From Mytilus edulis (taxonomy: Eukaryota; Mollusca; Bivalvia; Mytilida; Mytilidae), in the NCBI RefSeq assembly GCF_963676685.1, contig NC_092354.1, positions 71,598,178 to 71,662,177 on the forward strand: a stretch of 64,000 nucleotides of DNA, in the 5' to 3' direction. The position numbers and the translations under genes were made by a program. A model generated the notes under the pieces. That model did no database searches, had not been told where the DNA came from, and saw nothing but the letters and a program-made list of their open reading frames with translations. Shown piece by piece: positions 35,151 through 45,494 of this stretch (its first letter is position 1; each line of letters begins with the position of its first letter).

Positions 35151-35305
35151 CACTATAAAAAGAACGTTTAAATTGCTCTATACCAATACAGTCTCATCTA
35201 TTTTATTTTTGTAGTTGACTTTGAAGACGACTGATTTATGTTTAAAAATCCACAATATTTCCCGAATTTATCGTATTGTGCATACTCGTTGACCAGATAA
35301 AGTCA

Positions 35306-35435
35306 TATTTGGCTACGAATAAAAGAAGTTTAATATCGTAAGGCAATGCTCTTATCAGTGACAGACAACATACCTAGATTTACTTATCACAGACGCTATA
35401 AGTGTGTCAATGACATATTAACTAGATATAAGAAC
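35306..35435 (+). promoter_or_regulatory. Proximal promoter and 5' UTR of lectin gene 2
   Basis: Aligns with 24930-25059: ATTTGGCTACGAAT, AGAAGTTTAATATCGTA, CTTATCAGTGACAGACAA. The TATA-like word is weaker (TTTAATAT, from about 35329), while the initiator-like TCAGT at 35355-35359 and the ~28-bp spacing are kept. Confidence 0.45.
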
Positions 35436-35481
35436 ATGAAAGTAGCTCTAGTCTTAATTATTTTCAAAACAGTAACCACTC
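35436..35481 (+). CDS. C-type lectin gene 2, exon 1 (signal peptide)
   Basis: 46 bp from ATG to a GTAAGT donor, phase 1; leader MKVALVLIIFKTVTT. Joins to exons at 45649, 47185 and 48718 to give 157 residues, colinear with gene 1 without gaps. The restored split codon (C+TT) is Leu, as in gene 1. Conservation of leader, exon length and promoter points to a functional secreted lectin even though the next exon is 10.2 kb away, beyond a nest of retrotransposons. Confidence 0.7.
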
Positions 35482-36121
35482 GTAAGTATACAGATATTTT
35501 ATACTTATCACGTGACTTGTCTTTACCTGGCAGCCAGGTGAGTACTTTAATGGTATGTGTTGAAGGCGTTATTGTGAATTTGAAACTTATAACAGCAGTT
35601 AAAACCCTATTTTGCCGAGCATTTACTTATTATGTGTCATGGATGGGTACCCCATATCCGTTCTTTTCTAATTCATTTGGTATTCTTCCAAAAAAAGGTA
35701 GATTAATAAATATGTCTATCATATGATAAAATCAAATCATCTGAAAAAAGCAGCAGAAAACACAGATTCATCCTAAATAAATAGGATTTAATTCTTCATG
35801 CTTTGTTTGATTTTTGAATTACTATTAGTTAGATTGGAGAGTAACTACTGAGTTAATAGAAGACAAAACTCGCATCAGTTATAAACAAGTCATACGCCTT
35901 GTACATTTGATGTACAAACATATTATTTATAAAATAAAATGACAAGAATACAGTTGAAAGGAATTGTTTTTATAATACCAATTGGATACACGGGGTACTA
36001 GACGTTCGTACACAATAATCATTATGGTCATGTAGTTAAGGGTCGTATTTGATTAAGTGGATGCACCAATTAAGATTCAAAAAAATTATACATGTATCAT
36101 AATTGGTATAAAAGAGTCTCA

Positions 36122-36284
36122 CAGAGGCGGATTTAGAGGGGGCCAGGGGGCCCGGACCCCCCCCCCCCCCTTTTTGGAAAAAAATTGGTTGCTTATATAG
36201 GGAATCACTGAAGCGTGACTGGAGCGGGGCCCCTCTTAGCACAGTCAGTGGGCCCACTTAAGAAAATTTACAGATCCGCCAGTG
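36122..36284. mobile_element. Small hAT-like MITE
   Basis: Ends CAGAGGCGGATTTAG and ...CAGATCCGCCAGTG are inverted, with an interior C run and TATAGGGAATCACTGAAGCG. A second copy is at 49486-49641. CAGNGGCGGA ends are common in hAT-derived MITEs; an exact 8-bp target duplication is not clear in either copy. Confidence 0.55.
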
Positions 36285-37104
36285 TCTCTGTTTTGGATTT
36301 GTGTAAATGTAAACGTTTATAATTATATTTTATATTTAAATAATGAACACAGTCAAGTCTAATGTTTATTATTTGTTTCACGAATTTTCATATAAATTAT
36401 GTATAATACAAATAACGGGTTTGATGCACAAGATGTGTATTTAGACAATCAAAGTCACTCCATGAAAGCTCGAATCAGAATTTGAAAATAAGAAAAAGGA
36501 TGTAATTGTTAAGAGCTTATATAAAAGAAAAAAAATTAAGAGGAATAAGAAGTATGCGTCAGGGAGATAAACTCGACAACGATTAAGGACCACTATTATT
36601 TGAAATAAAGTTTTATATTTTACCCAGGGCAACGGGACAAGTACTAATAATGTAAACACGACACCTTGTGTGGTGTTTTGTCAATAGCATGCATTTCATT
36701 TTCTGCCACTATCTATTTTTTTCAATTTGCAAATTTTCAAAAATTCACTTTCTTTCCCCATTAATGAGATGTAGGCGTTACAAAAGCTGCTGAACTAATG
36801 ACTTTGAATCCACCGATCTTATATTGAACTAATATAGGTTGAGAGTCAATCGCTGTTACAAGGTTTTTTCAGACAAGATCGCTTACTCTTTTGCAATTGA
36901 AATTAAAATAAATGGTCCTTAACTTAATCATATGATTAAATATCGACATTTCATGAAAATAATTTGGGTTTTTGTTTTATTGATCAGAGCAAATTTTGAT
37001 TCACCAATACACGTATTTGTATGTCAATACGTGAGTGCCATGCAACAAAACTGGTGTTTCATGCTTTGACAAACATTATCGACCATGTGAAAGTGTGTAT
37101 TTGA

Positions 37105-37318
37105 CAAATGAGGGAGGAAAGATACCAGAGGAACAATCAAACTCATAAATCGAAAATAAACTGACAACGCCATGACTAAAAATGAAAAAAAACAAAACAA
37201 GCAGACAAATAATAGTACAGAAAAAACAACATAGAAAACTAAAGACTGAGCAACACGAACCCTACCAAAAACTGGGGGTGATCTCAGGTGCTCCGGAAGG
37301 ATAAGCAGATCCGACAAA
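37105..37318 (+). repeat. Repeat C copy, well preserved
   Basis: GAGGGAGGAAAGATACCAGA, AACTCATAAATCGAAAATAA, CAACACGAACCCTACC and TCTCAGGTGCTCCGGAAGG. The - strand ORF across it is an artefact. Confidence 0.7.
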
Positions 37319-38221
37319 TGACAACTATCAGTGAACTTCGATAGTCCCAGATTTTTATTGAAATTGACAAGAATGAATATGATGTCAGTAATTCGCCAAA
37401 TATATTACCATCGATATTTTTCCTAGTTTCCATTTGACGAAACAGTGGTTGACATGGTGATGATAGTAACCAGTTGTTGTCATAATAGAAAACTGTTCAT
37501 CTGTATGTAGAATCTTAAAATTTCATTTACCGATTTTCATATCATCAATAACGAATTGTGAGAGTCATCCATCTGAATAAAGATGATTAATAACTGTCGC
37601 AAACGTGGCCTATTTATTTAAAACAAGTTAATATGAAGTTATTTACAAAAAAATGATACATAGAACTGATGTGGTGATTACAATTGTGTACATGAGATGA
37701 AGCCATTTAAATAAGAGTAGAGACAACAGCATATGTAAGCAACTCTCTGAAAGAGTCAACTGTCTGTGAATTAACAACTGCAGTTTTTAATCGATCCCAT
37801 TGCGTTATTGTGTAATGGAAAAATAGAAATCTGTACGAGTCTTTGGATGTATAAATATGTCTGAAGGTGTGTGAATAATGTTTCTTGGTTCTTGAGAGTG
37901 ATGAAATGAGAATTATGCTAGATGATATAACATCAAGATGGTGTGTGATATTGTACGTTATTTGCGTTGGAGTTAATTATGTCCAGTTGATTGTTATGAT
38001 ACCCGTTGTAGGCATACCGATCAGCTCTCCCTAGGACCCTCTCTATCTCCAAGATAGATTCTGAAGTGTGGGGGTTCCAAACCGAGCAAGAGTACACGAG
38101 TTTTGAACGTTCAAATGATTGGTATGCCTGGCTCTTAATGTTTTGATTTGATGTTTTCATGTTTCTTCTAAGAAAGCCGAGTGTTTTATTAGCTTTCGAG
38201 ATATTGTCATCTATAAGTTAT

Positions 38222-38398
38222 CTTCCGGAGCACCCCTAGTTTTTTGGTGGGGTTCGTGTTGTTTATTCTTTAGTTTTCTATGTTGTGTCGTGTGTGCTGT
38301 TGTTTGTTTGTCTTTTTCATTTTTAGCCATGGCGTTGTCAGTTTGTTTTAGATTTATGAGTTTGACTGTCCCTTTGGTATCTTTCGTGTCTCTTTTAT
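38222..38398 (-). repeat. Repeat C copy inside LINE-C
   Basis: Antisense landmarks: CTTCCGGAGCACCCCTAGTT, TGGTGGGGTTCGTGTTG, TTATGAGTTTGACTGTCCCT. It abuts the retrozyme at about 38399. Confidence 0.65.
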
Positions 38399-38421
38399 CA
38401 ACGGTACGAGGATTATAATTT

Positions 38422-38470
38422 AGTACGCGAGACGCGCGTTTCGTCTACATAAGACTCATCAGTGACGCTC
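38422..38470 (-). ncRNA. Type I hammerhead ribozyme, core intact
   Basis: On the - strand: GCGUCA, CUGAUGA, stem II GUCU-UAUGU-AGAC, GAAA, stem III CGC/GCG, cleavage triplet GUC, then stem I return UCGCGUACU. All conserved core bases are present. Stem I has one mismatch (UCGCGU where UGGCGU would pair) and stem III is only 3 bp, typical of animal type I hammerheads, which work best as dimers. Confidence 0.75.
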
Positions 38471-38604
38471 ATATCAAAATATTTATAAAAATGACCACAT
38501 TGTTGTTTACTGGGCTGGTGATACCCTCGGGGACGAAACATCCACCAGCAGTGGCATCGACCCAGCGGTGAAAATAATTATCAAAGGTACAAGGATTATA
38601 ACTT

Positions 38605-38647
38605 AGTACGCCAGACGCGCGTTTCGTCTACATAAGACTGATCAGTG
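38605..38647 (-). ncRNA. Type I hammerhead ribozyme, core mutated
   Basis: Same fold, with the better stem I return strand UGGCGU, but the core reads CUGAUCA in place of CUGAUGA (+ strand G at 38640). The changed base is G8, which pairs with C3 and takes part in catalysis, so this copy should not cleave. It is truncated after CAGTG at the element boundary. Confidence 0.7.
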
Positions 38648-39474
38648 TTTGTCCCATTTTCGGTTTGATTGTTGTGTGATGTCTCAGTACTTAGCAGATA
38701 TAACAGTTGCTACAATGTGATTGGGAAGAGTGTAATTATGTTGTAAAGTTAACGTTTAGTTGTGACAGAGAGAATATTAAACTTGTCTGGATGAAAGGCC
38801 ATCAGCCAGTCCACTTCCTATTTCGCAGGTGCATCAAGATCAGCTTTCAGTTTGAAGCAGCCACCCTGGGATTTAACAGGCATGTATATGATACTGTCAT
38901 GAGGAAATAATCTTAGTTTGCTATAAGTAAGGTAGTCTGGGAGGTCGTTAATATTAGCCAAGAATACGACTGAACCTAAGACAGTACATGGTGGAACCGC
39001 AGAGGTGACTGGGACTGGGACTGTGCTTGATGATCTTCCCTCCAGAACAACTGTCTGAATACGGTCGGAGAGAAATGCAGAGAGAGGTCCATTTCAATGT
39101 GTTTTAATTGATTACTAGTAAATGATTTAATTTGTATAGTAAGTGACGTATGGATCTTTATCAAACTTTTTCGCAAAGTCCATTACTATTAATATGTTTG
39201 TGTAAGTAAGTAAGTAAGTAAGTATATCATTTATTATAGTGACATGTGTAGTATATATAATATTACATAATAAGAATACAATAGTTAAATAAATTTACAC
39301 CCGGCCCGTTGGACCTATAAGTCACTTTAAACCTAATGTTCAAATTTGCATTGCGCAATGTGATTGTTACTTATAAAGAAGTTCCTTTCTTTTACAGAAA
39401 AATAAATTTAAATATTTAGCAGTTTGTCTTTGATGAAGTGTCATTAAATTAGCAAATGTTCTATTGTCAATAAA

Positions 39475-40320
39475 ACTAGAACACACCCGCGAAATCGCGG
39501 GCATTCAGAGCGTAGTTTAAAGTATCAGTATGTAAAGTGTTGTTGGAAGAATTTTGTTAAAAACAGAATGACTGGAGAATTTCAGCAAAAGTATCATAAG
39601 TCATAGGTTATTGGGGACAGGAAAATGTTTTTTTACCCTCCACCTTTATTTCCAAAGTTCACAATGTTTGGTTTTCTATCAATTTCAATATGAACATACA
39701 TGTAGTATGTTATGAACATTTATTTAAGTAAGGAGCCTGTAATTCAGTGGTTGTCGTTTGTTTATGTGTTACATATTTGTTTTTCGTTCATTTTTTGTAC
39801 ATAAATAAGGCCGCTAGTTTTCTCGTTTGCATTGTTTTACATTGTCATTTCGGAGCCTTTTGAAGCTGAGTATGCGGTATGGGCTTTACTCTTTGTTGAA
39901 GGCCGTACGGTAACCTATAATTATTAATTTCTTTGTCATTTTGGTCTCGTGTGGAGAGTTGTCTCAACATGGCAATCATACCACATCTTCTTTTTTTTTG
40001 TAATCAATGAATTTTGTAAAAGATTTAATGATTGGAGAATTTCAGAAAAAGTATCAAAAGTTCACATGAATAATTTTAGCGCTTATCTGTATATTATGAA
40101 CATTCATTACTATATAAATAAAGCGTATTTACTTTCAATTCTAAGTTTACTAATCGATCCATGGTGATCATTGATATAGTATACAGACCCTCTCTATTTA
40201 ATAAACTCTGTGACTGCCGTGGATAGTAAACTAGAAAATGATAGCAGATAAAATTCTGAAAATACACTTTATTCGTAGTATATGTATGTTCAAAGTATAC
40301 AGAAAAACGCAAACCGGAAG
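39475..40320. repeat. Repeats within the LINE-B 3' region
   Basis: A CTAGAACACACCCGCGAAAT element end at 39476 (compare its complement GGGTGTGTTCTAGT at 58838), an antisense repeat A copy at about 39740-40005, and a ~50-bp block with GGAGAATTTCAG near 39570 that recurs near 40035, flanking the repeat A copy. Confidence 0.45.
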
Positions 40321-40524
40321 TCTAATCTGACTTAAAATTTCGTACAATGACGGGACAATACCCGGATGCCTTTTTTCTCGTTTTCTCCTTAAATAACTCA
40401 ATCTGAATAATCATATGAATGGATGACAAATGCGACTATGCACTGTACCTATAGGACACAGAGGCATGTTGATTAATTTATTGTGGAAAGAAGAGAAGCG
40501 ACACCAAAAATGAGGTCTTCTCGT

Positions 40525-42023
40525 TTAATAGTATAGATGTCTATCAAGGTTCACTGATTCAAATAATAATTGTCTTAAATTATGGTAAGCTTTACAGTAC
40601 AACAAGAAATGTTTTTCATCTTCAACAGATCCGTCATCGCAGAAAGTGCAAAATCGTTCATCAGGAGCCTCATTTCTAAATCGTCCAGTTTCAATGCGTA
40701 AGGGTAGAATACCACAGCGAAATTGTGCCATAACTGATCGTTCCTGTTTCTTAATGTTCATTTTGACGTAAAGTTCAGTCTCGTACTTCTGTTTAATAGT
40801 AATGTAAGTCCTTAGTTTGGGTAGAGAAGTGATTTTACCAGTCCAATCGTTTTCACAGTATTCCATAATCTTTGTTTTAAAAAGTTCAATGTTGCATAAA
40901 TTTACATATTCATAGCAACTGTCCATGTCCACTTTGTGAAAAATTTCCTTCATCTGAGAGCTCCACTGGCCCGATTTATTATAGTTCCAAAGAAAAAGCT
41001 TTTTCGTTAGTCTATCATTGTCCATTTTAACAAGCCGATTCCATCTTCTAACCATAGAAATCCACCGTCTTAAAGTTGGCTGTAACCATCCTAGTTCACT
41101 GTTTAGAGAAACTACTGGTGCAAATCTGTGTAATCCCAAAAAATATCTAATAGCACGGTTTTGTACAGATTCAATGGAGTGGTATGTTTTATATCCCCAA
41201 ACACCTGCGCAATAATCAATGACTGGTACAACACACGACTCGAAAAGGGTTTCAAATGTTTTAAATGCAACGTCCTTAAAATTGTGAATCTTTGATATCA
41301 TACCTCCTAGTGCCCGTCCTCCAGCTTTACCTAATGTTTCGGTCGCAATACTAAAATCCATTTTATCATTGAAAATAATGCCAAGATATTTGTAGTGACT
41401 TACATATTGTAAACTGTTTGGTCCAATCTTGAAATTAAAGTTGCTTCGTGGGACACGCTGTTTTCTAAAATGCATGACATTTGATTTTGAACAGTTAACA
41501 TTGAGTCTCCATCGTTGGCACCAACTGTATAACACATCTAAGCAACGTTGCATATCATTTTCGTTCTCTGTTAGAATAACAATGTCGTCAGCATATAATA
41601 GAAGACTGATTTTCTCATTATCAAAAGGTATTCCAGTTTCTAGATCTTTTATTTCAGTAGCTAAAACGTTGACAAATAAAGCGAACAATGTAGACGATAA
41701 ATTATCCCCTTGGCGTACCCCGTTTGAACACTGGAACCAATTTGTACGATGATCATTTACGCAGACACATGATTCTGTGTCAATGTATAAGCTAGAAATA
41801 GCATTATACATGTTTCCGTCAATACCGTTTAATTGCAGTTTGTATTGTAATAAATCCCTATCTACATAATCAAATGCTTTTTGCAGGTCCACAAAGGTAG
41901 CAAATGTTGATTTCCTATCCTGAATAAGGCAATTCAAAGAAAACACATGATCCTCACATGACCTATCTCTTCTAAAACCATTTTGTTCATCAACAATTAA
42001 TCCGTTGTCTTCTAATTTTGCAC
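40525..42023 (-). pseudogene. LINE-B reverse transcriptase (frame-shifted from the endonuclease)
   Basis: RT domain with EQNGFRRDRS, motif A TFVDLQKAFDYVDRDLL, motif B GVRQGDNLSSTLFALF, motif C LLYADDIVIL (catalytic YADD intact), HYKYLGIIF, thumb, and a C-terminal FCTFC-DDGSVEDEKHFLLYC cysteine-histidine cluster. The frame is open from about 42022 to the stop at 40525, but the upstream half ends at a stop at 42012-42014; loss of one base near 42023 separates them. Apart from that slip the domain looks intact, so this copy is young. Confidence 0.85.
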
Positions 42024-43922
42024 TCGGTTATTTAAAGTAGAACTGTAACATTTCGCAATTACCGAGAGTAAACTAATCCCTCTGTAATTCATTGGAATTC
42101 TCGTGTCAATAGCAGAACCTTTCGGAATTGGTCGAATTAGTGCTTTCCTCCATAACGACGGAACTTTTCCTGTGTCAAAACAGAACTGAAATAACACCTG
42201 CAATAGTTTAATAATTGGTTCATTTTTAAGCACTTCATTATAAATTCCATCTATTCCAGCAGCTTTTTTCTCTTTCAAATGTAAAACAACTTTTTGTATT
42301 TCGTCTATATGAATGTTCTGATTCAGTATATCATTTGGTATATACAACGGGTCAAGCATATTATCTTCTAAAAGTCTTTTATGTCGTAATGCGTTTTCAT
42401 AAAATTCATCATCGTAATCGTCATTGATGTTCATGTACAAATTTCTAAAATCAGATTCCCATTTGTTTATCACTGTTTTCTCATCGAATGACGTAGAACC
42501 ATCGTCATTAACACATTCCATCGGAATAGCATTCTTCTTCTTAGGACCAAGTTTTTGTAATTCTGCCCAAAATTTTTTCGGATCTTCTGAATTCAGAGTT
42601 TCTATTTGTAAAGATAAATCCTGCTTATATTTCCGTTCATGAAATCGTAAACGCTTATCGAATTTCTTTTGCGCCATAACAAATTTGTCCCGTGTCTCAC
42701 GTTTCGCTTTACTGGTTCTAGATTTCCTAAATTGTTTTTCGCAACTGTGCATAGTTACCCATAAATCACTTAATTCTTGATTCCAGAATGGTTTTTCGTG
42801 TTTAAAATGTTTTCTTGTTTTTCTAAACGCCTCATGATATGGTATTGTTTCTTCCATTTCTTTTGTAACAAGTTTGCATAATTCTTCGTAGACCGTATCA
42901 ATGTCTTCTTGCTGTTCTCTGCAGAGTTCAATTTGACGAATAACCATATGTATAGCCTCTTTCGTGATGTCGGAGCACATAAAGTTTGACGGTATTTCTT
43001 TAAATCTGAATCTTTTCTTTGTCGGCAAAACGTTATGTTTCACATTTTCAGATTTAATTATAAAGTTTTCGACATAATTAAATATTAAAAACGCATGGTC
43101 TGGAATTCTACTTCTTGTTCCAATAAGATGCTGAATTCTTTCGGATTCGATTATTTCATTGCATGTGATAATTTCGAAATTTTTACAATTTTCAACTAAA
43201 TCATGCGGAACACATACGTAGTCAACAACTGCTTTTCCTTTTACTTTTAATGATATTGATGTGAATTTGTTCGACTGTTCTCCTGATCGGCCATTTAGAA
43301 CACAAAATTTACTATCATTTAGAAATTCGGAAAAAGACTGTCCATGTTGATTATGAGTCTTGTCAATAGTTTCTCTCGTAGTAACATTATCGAATTCGGT
43401 AGAAACATCTTTTAGGTTTCCTAATCTCGAGTTAAAGTCACCTAATAGAAATATAGCATCAACATCATAATTCAAGTAGATTTGGGAAAGAACATGTGAA
43501 TAGAACGTTTGGGCGCCGCGCCCCCAAGGTGAATTCTCCGGCGGAAGATAACATGAAAATGCAACACAAGTAAAATCTGTTTCTTTGTTTCTAAATAGTA
43601 ACCCTAAAATACCATCGACACTTTTATCTATAATACGTACATCAAAACTTTTCAAGATAGAATGCTTTACAAGAAATCCTACACCCCCGGAAGCTTTCGG
43701 GGCATTTCTATGAATAAAAGTTCTATTAGATCCATACCATTTATATCCATCTTCTGCTAAATCTAGTTCATTTGTTCCCGACAGGTGAGTTTCGCAAACA
43801 CTAACAATATCTGCATTTATATTACAGATTAAGGCTCTTCTCAAATTATTGTTATTTACAGTCCAACCACCAACATTGATTTGACAAAACTTTAAGGAAT
43901 GTTCAACAGACCGGTTTAAATC
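42012..43922 (-). CDS. LINE-B endonuclease and RT N-terminus (ORF2, 5' part)
   Basis: APE-type endonuclease: QINVGGW (metal-site Asn), VCETHLSG (Glu), GGVGFLVKH, LLGDFNSRLG, VVDYVCVP and IPDHAFLIF (Asp-His) are all present, followed by a basic linker and the RT start (KKAAGIDGIYNEVLK, MNYRGISLL). It is in the same frame as ORF1 and follows it after a single TAG; QINVGGW begins only 13 codons after that stop. No ATG exists between the stop and the catalytic residues, so an independent start looks impossible without a non-AUG codon. It ends at 42012 by frameshift into the rest of the RT. Confidence 0.85.
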   Translation of the reverse strand, partial: DLNRSVEHSLKFCQINVGGWTVNNNNLRRALICNINADIVSVCETHLSGTNELDLAEDGYKWYGSNRTFIHRNAPKASGGVGFLVKHSILKSFDVRIIDKSVDGILGLLFRNKETDFTCVAFSCYLPPENSPWGRGAQTFYSHVLSQIYLNYDVDAIFLLGDFNSRLGNLKDVSTEFDNVTTRETIDKTHNQHGQSFSEFLNDSKFCVLNGRSGEQSNKFTSISLKVKGKAVVDYVCVPHDLVENCKNFEIITCNEIIESERIQHLIGTRSRIPDHAFLIFNYVENFIIKSENVKHNVLPTKKRFRFKEIPSNFMCSDITKEAIHMVIRQIELCREQQEDIDTVYEELCKLVTKEMEETIPYHEAFRKTRKHFKHEKPFWNQELSDLWVTMHSCEKQFRKSRTSKAKRETRDKFVMAQKKFDKRLRFHERKYKQDLSLQIETLNSEDPKKFWAELQKLGPKKKNAIPMECVNDDGSTSFDEKTVINKWESDFRNLYMNINDDYDDEFYENALRHKRLLEDNMLDPLYIPNDILNQNIHIDEIQKVVLHLKEKKAAGIDGIYNEVLKNEPIIKLLQVLFQFCFDTGKVPSLWRKALIRPIPKGSAIDTRIPMNYRGISLLSVIAKCYSSTLNNRVQN

Positions 43923-43925
43923 CTA
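43923..43925 (-). other. Single in-frame UAG between LINE-B ORF1 and ORF2
   Basis: Codons run ACC-AAA-TAG-GAT-TTA with ORF1 before and ORF2 after in one frame. Possible stop-codon readthrough or reinitiation site, or a chance nonsense mutation in a fused ORF. Confidence 0.6.
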
Positions 43926-44789
43926 TTTGGTACCATTAGTTTGTTCATTCTCACTAGCTGCTTCCGTTGTTTTCTTTATTACCCGTCCGTTAGCAGTCAA
44001 TCTGTACGATGAACCATGTGGTAATTCCTTCAACAGAGTTCTTGTATTAATTTCAAACATACGTTCAACATGAGATTTACTGCTGCGTAAATAGATGTTT
44101 TTGAAATTTGTCGAGTTGCAGAGTTTATGTTTTTCTCTTAAAATACGTCTTTTTGTATCAACATTCGTAGCAATAATTTTAACAAATCCAGGTCGGTCAT
44201 GTCTTCGACTTTTCAATCTAAATGCTGCCACAATATCATTTTCGGAAATTTCAGTGTTAATTTCGGCAACAATTTGCTTGGCCTTAATCAAAATATCTTC
44301 ACCTTCTTCAAACGGAACACCAGACGCAATAACCGTAATTTCATCATTGTTCAGCGGATTAACTTGATTGTTTTGGAATGACTGATTTGTTTGGTTCACG
44401 TTCGTTGCACCACTAATGCTGCCTTCGGCAACAACTCCTTCCACTACCGTTAATCTATTCATAACACTTTTGACACTGTTTGACAACTGTTCAATCTTAG
44501 TTTGTTGTTGTCCCCATTGTAAATCAATATCAGATTTCAAAACTTTGACTTTATCATCTATACTAGACATAAGTTCTGTTTTCATTTTATCAAGTTTACT
44601 TTCAAACATCTTTTGCATAGACGATTGGCCTTTCTTTATATTATTCATAGATTCTATAATAGTTTTGAACTGAGCTTTTATATCATCATCGTCAGAAGAC
44701 ATTTTGTATAGTTTACCTTCTGGTTTTGGAGTTTCGCCGTCTGATAATCTTGGTCTTTTTTCACCTTTGTTCTCCAGATTCTGTGACAT
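43923..44789 (-). CDS. LINE-B ORF1, RNA-binding coiled-coil protein
   Basis: 288 residues from a clear ATG. Residues about 45-115 are heptad-like (coiled coil, probable trimer or dimer), then an Asn/Gln-rich linker, then a domain with NNDEITVIASGVPFEEGEDI, DIVAAFRLKSRRHDRPGFVK and IYLRSSKSHVERMFE, resembling the RRM-like/FP-like ORF1 domains of L1-type and other LINEs. It should coat element RNA as a chaperone in the cytoplasm. No CCHC knuckles. It ends at UAG followed directly by open ORF2. Confidence 0.8.
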   Translation of the reverse strand: MSQNLENKGEKRPRLSDGETPKPEGKLYKMSSDDDDIKAQFKTIIESMNNIKKGQSSMQKMFESKLDKMKTELMSSIDDKVKVLKSDIDLQWGQQQTKIEQLSNSVKSVMNRLTVVEGVVAEGSISGATNVNQTNQSFQNNQVNPLNNDEITVIASGVPFEEGEDILIKAKQIVAEINTEISENDIVAAFRLKSRRHDRPGFVKIIATNVDTKRRILREKHKLCNSTNFKNIYLRSSKSHVERMFEINTRTLLKELPHGSSYRLTANGRVIKKTTEAASENEQTNGTK

Positions 44790-44929
44790 TTAGTAGATAA
44801 ACACCATAGGAATCATTCTCACAATAAATATATTTCCAAACTATATCCAAAGTAGCAAATATTTCAATATTTTCAAGCACAGATACACAAAGAACTTCAA
44901 AACGTGACGCATGCGCAATCGTATTATTA

Positions 44930-45494
44930 TATGTGTATTTGAATTGTTTGTGGATTTAAGTTCTTGGATGAATGAGATAAGTTGTGTTTCGCAAGATGGA
45001 GAGTACCGAAAGTCATTAGGTGGTACAATATAGAGATCCATTAATTTGCAGCAAATACAAATTAATGAGATGGGTCTATAATTGACAGGTTTATGTTTAT
45101 CCCCATTTTTATATGCTGGTGCGACTCTAGCATGTTTCCAGTCGTTAGTTGTGATTCCAGTGACGTAAGATTTTTGAAATTTGGCATTGAATCTGTGTCT
45201 GCATTTCTTTGAGTAAGCGGTCACTGATGTTATCTTGGCTGTTGGCTTTATGAGGGCTGATCTTATTTAAGAGCTTTTTCATCCGATTTGATGTTATATG
45301 AAATATACTGATTCTAGAATGTGAACTGATACCCTTGTTTGGTATTTGGTCATTCGGCACTGGGGTAAATACAGATATAAATTTTTTTTAAACTTTCTTT
45401 GAAGTGTCTTTAATGATGCTGCCGTCTTTATTTGTTTACTTTTATGAATATTAGTCGAGAGGTTTGAAGGCGGTTCATTATTTTTATCAACCAT
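44930..45494 (-). pseudogene. LINE-C, 5' part of the reverse transcriptase
   Basis: - strand: HKANSQDNISDRLLKE, DWKHARVAPAYKNGDKHKPV then NYRPISLICICCKLM, PSCETQLISFIQELK and THII, where LINE-B interrupts. The next expected residues (IVMDFAKAFDK) are found at 39190 on the far side of LINE-B, so both pieces belong to one element. Several frameshifts; the 5' end of LINE-C and its endonuclease are not recognisable. Confidence 0.75.

Larger units (their letters stand above)
38399..38655 (-). mobile_element. Hammerhead retrozyme, about 1.3 units with two ribozyme motifs
   Basis: Two copies of the ribozyme segment (starting at GACGCGCGTTTCGTCTAC, 38431 and 38614) lie 183 bp apart in the same direction. 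The sequence between them contains GGGCTGGTGATACCCTCGG and CACCAGCAGTGGCATCGACC. Tandem units each bounded by a type I hammerhead are the mark of retrozymes, non-autonomous retroelements known in plants and animals including bivalves, which are thought to move through circular RNA. This copy inserted into LINE-C. Compared with 49817-50145 the unit lacks about 150 bp. Confidence 0.7.
37690..39200 (-). pseudogene. LINE-C reverse transcriptase, middle and C-terminal parts
   Basis: A decayed CR1/Jockey-type RT. Read on the - strand: IVMDFAKKFDK (motif A, 39190-39155), FLSDRIQTVVLEGRSS-like text hidden across frames, AVPP-TVLGSVVFLANINDL (motif B, about 39000-38945), a worn motif C, FHPDKFNILSVT, and SAKY-DIT (about 38690). 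An insertion occupies 38222-38655; the frame resumes with DDNISKANKTLGFLRRNMK, SCSVWNPHTSESILEIERV and ends near TVDSFRELLTYAVV (about 37700). Many frameshifts and stops; clearly dead. Its 5' part lies beyond LINE-B at 44930-45494. Confidence 0.75.
39203..44930 (-). mobile_element. LINE-B, near full-length APE-type non-LTR retrotransposon nested in LINE-C
   Basis: In element order: 5' UTR (about 44930-44790), ORF1 (44789-43923), an in-frame UAG, endonuclease-RT (43922-40525 with one frameshift), a 3' region of about 1.3 kb and a (TTAC)n tail, seen on the + strand as (TAAG)n at 39203-39223. On its two sides LINE-C is cut in the middle of motif A, with ACACATATAATAAT on one side and ACAAACATATTAATA on the other, probably a diverged ~14-bp target duplication. 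The 3' region itself holds later insertions (39475-40010). The whole lies in lectin gene 2 intron 1. Confidence 0.8.

Noticed and set aside
42424-42642. + strand ORFs opposite the LINE-A and LINE-B coding regions (4753, 41018, 41429, 42424, 44095, 44416)
   Set aside because: Shadows of the - strand retrotransposon genes; no independent features.
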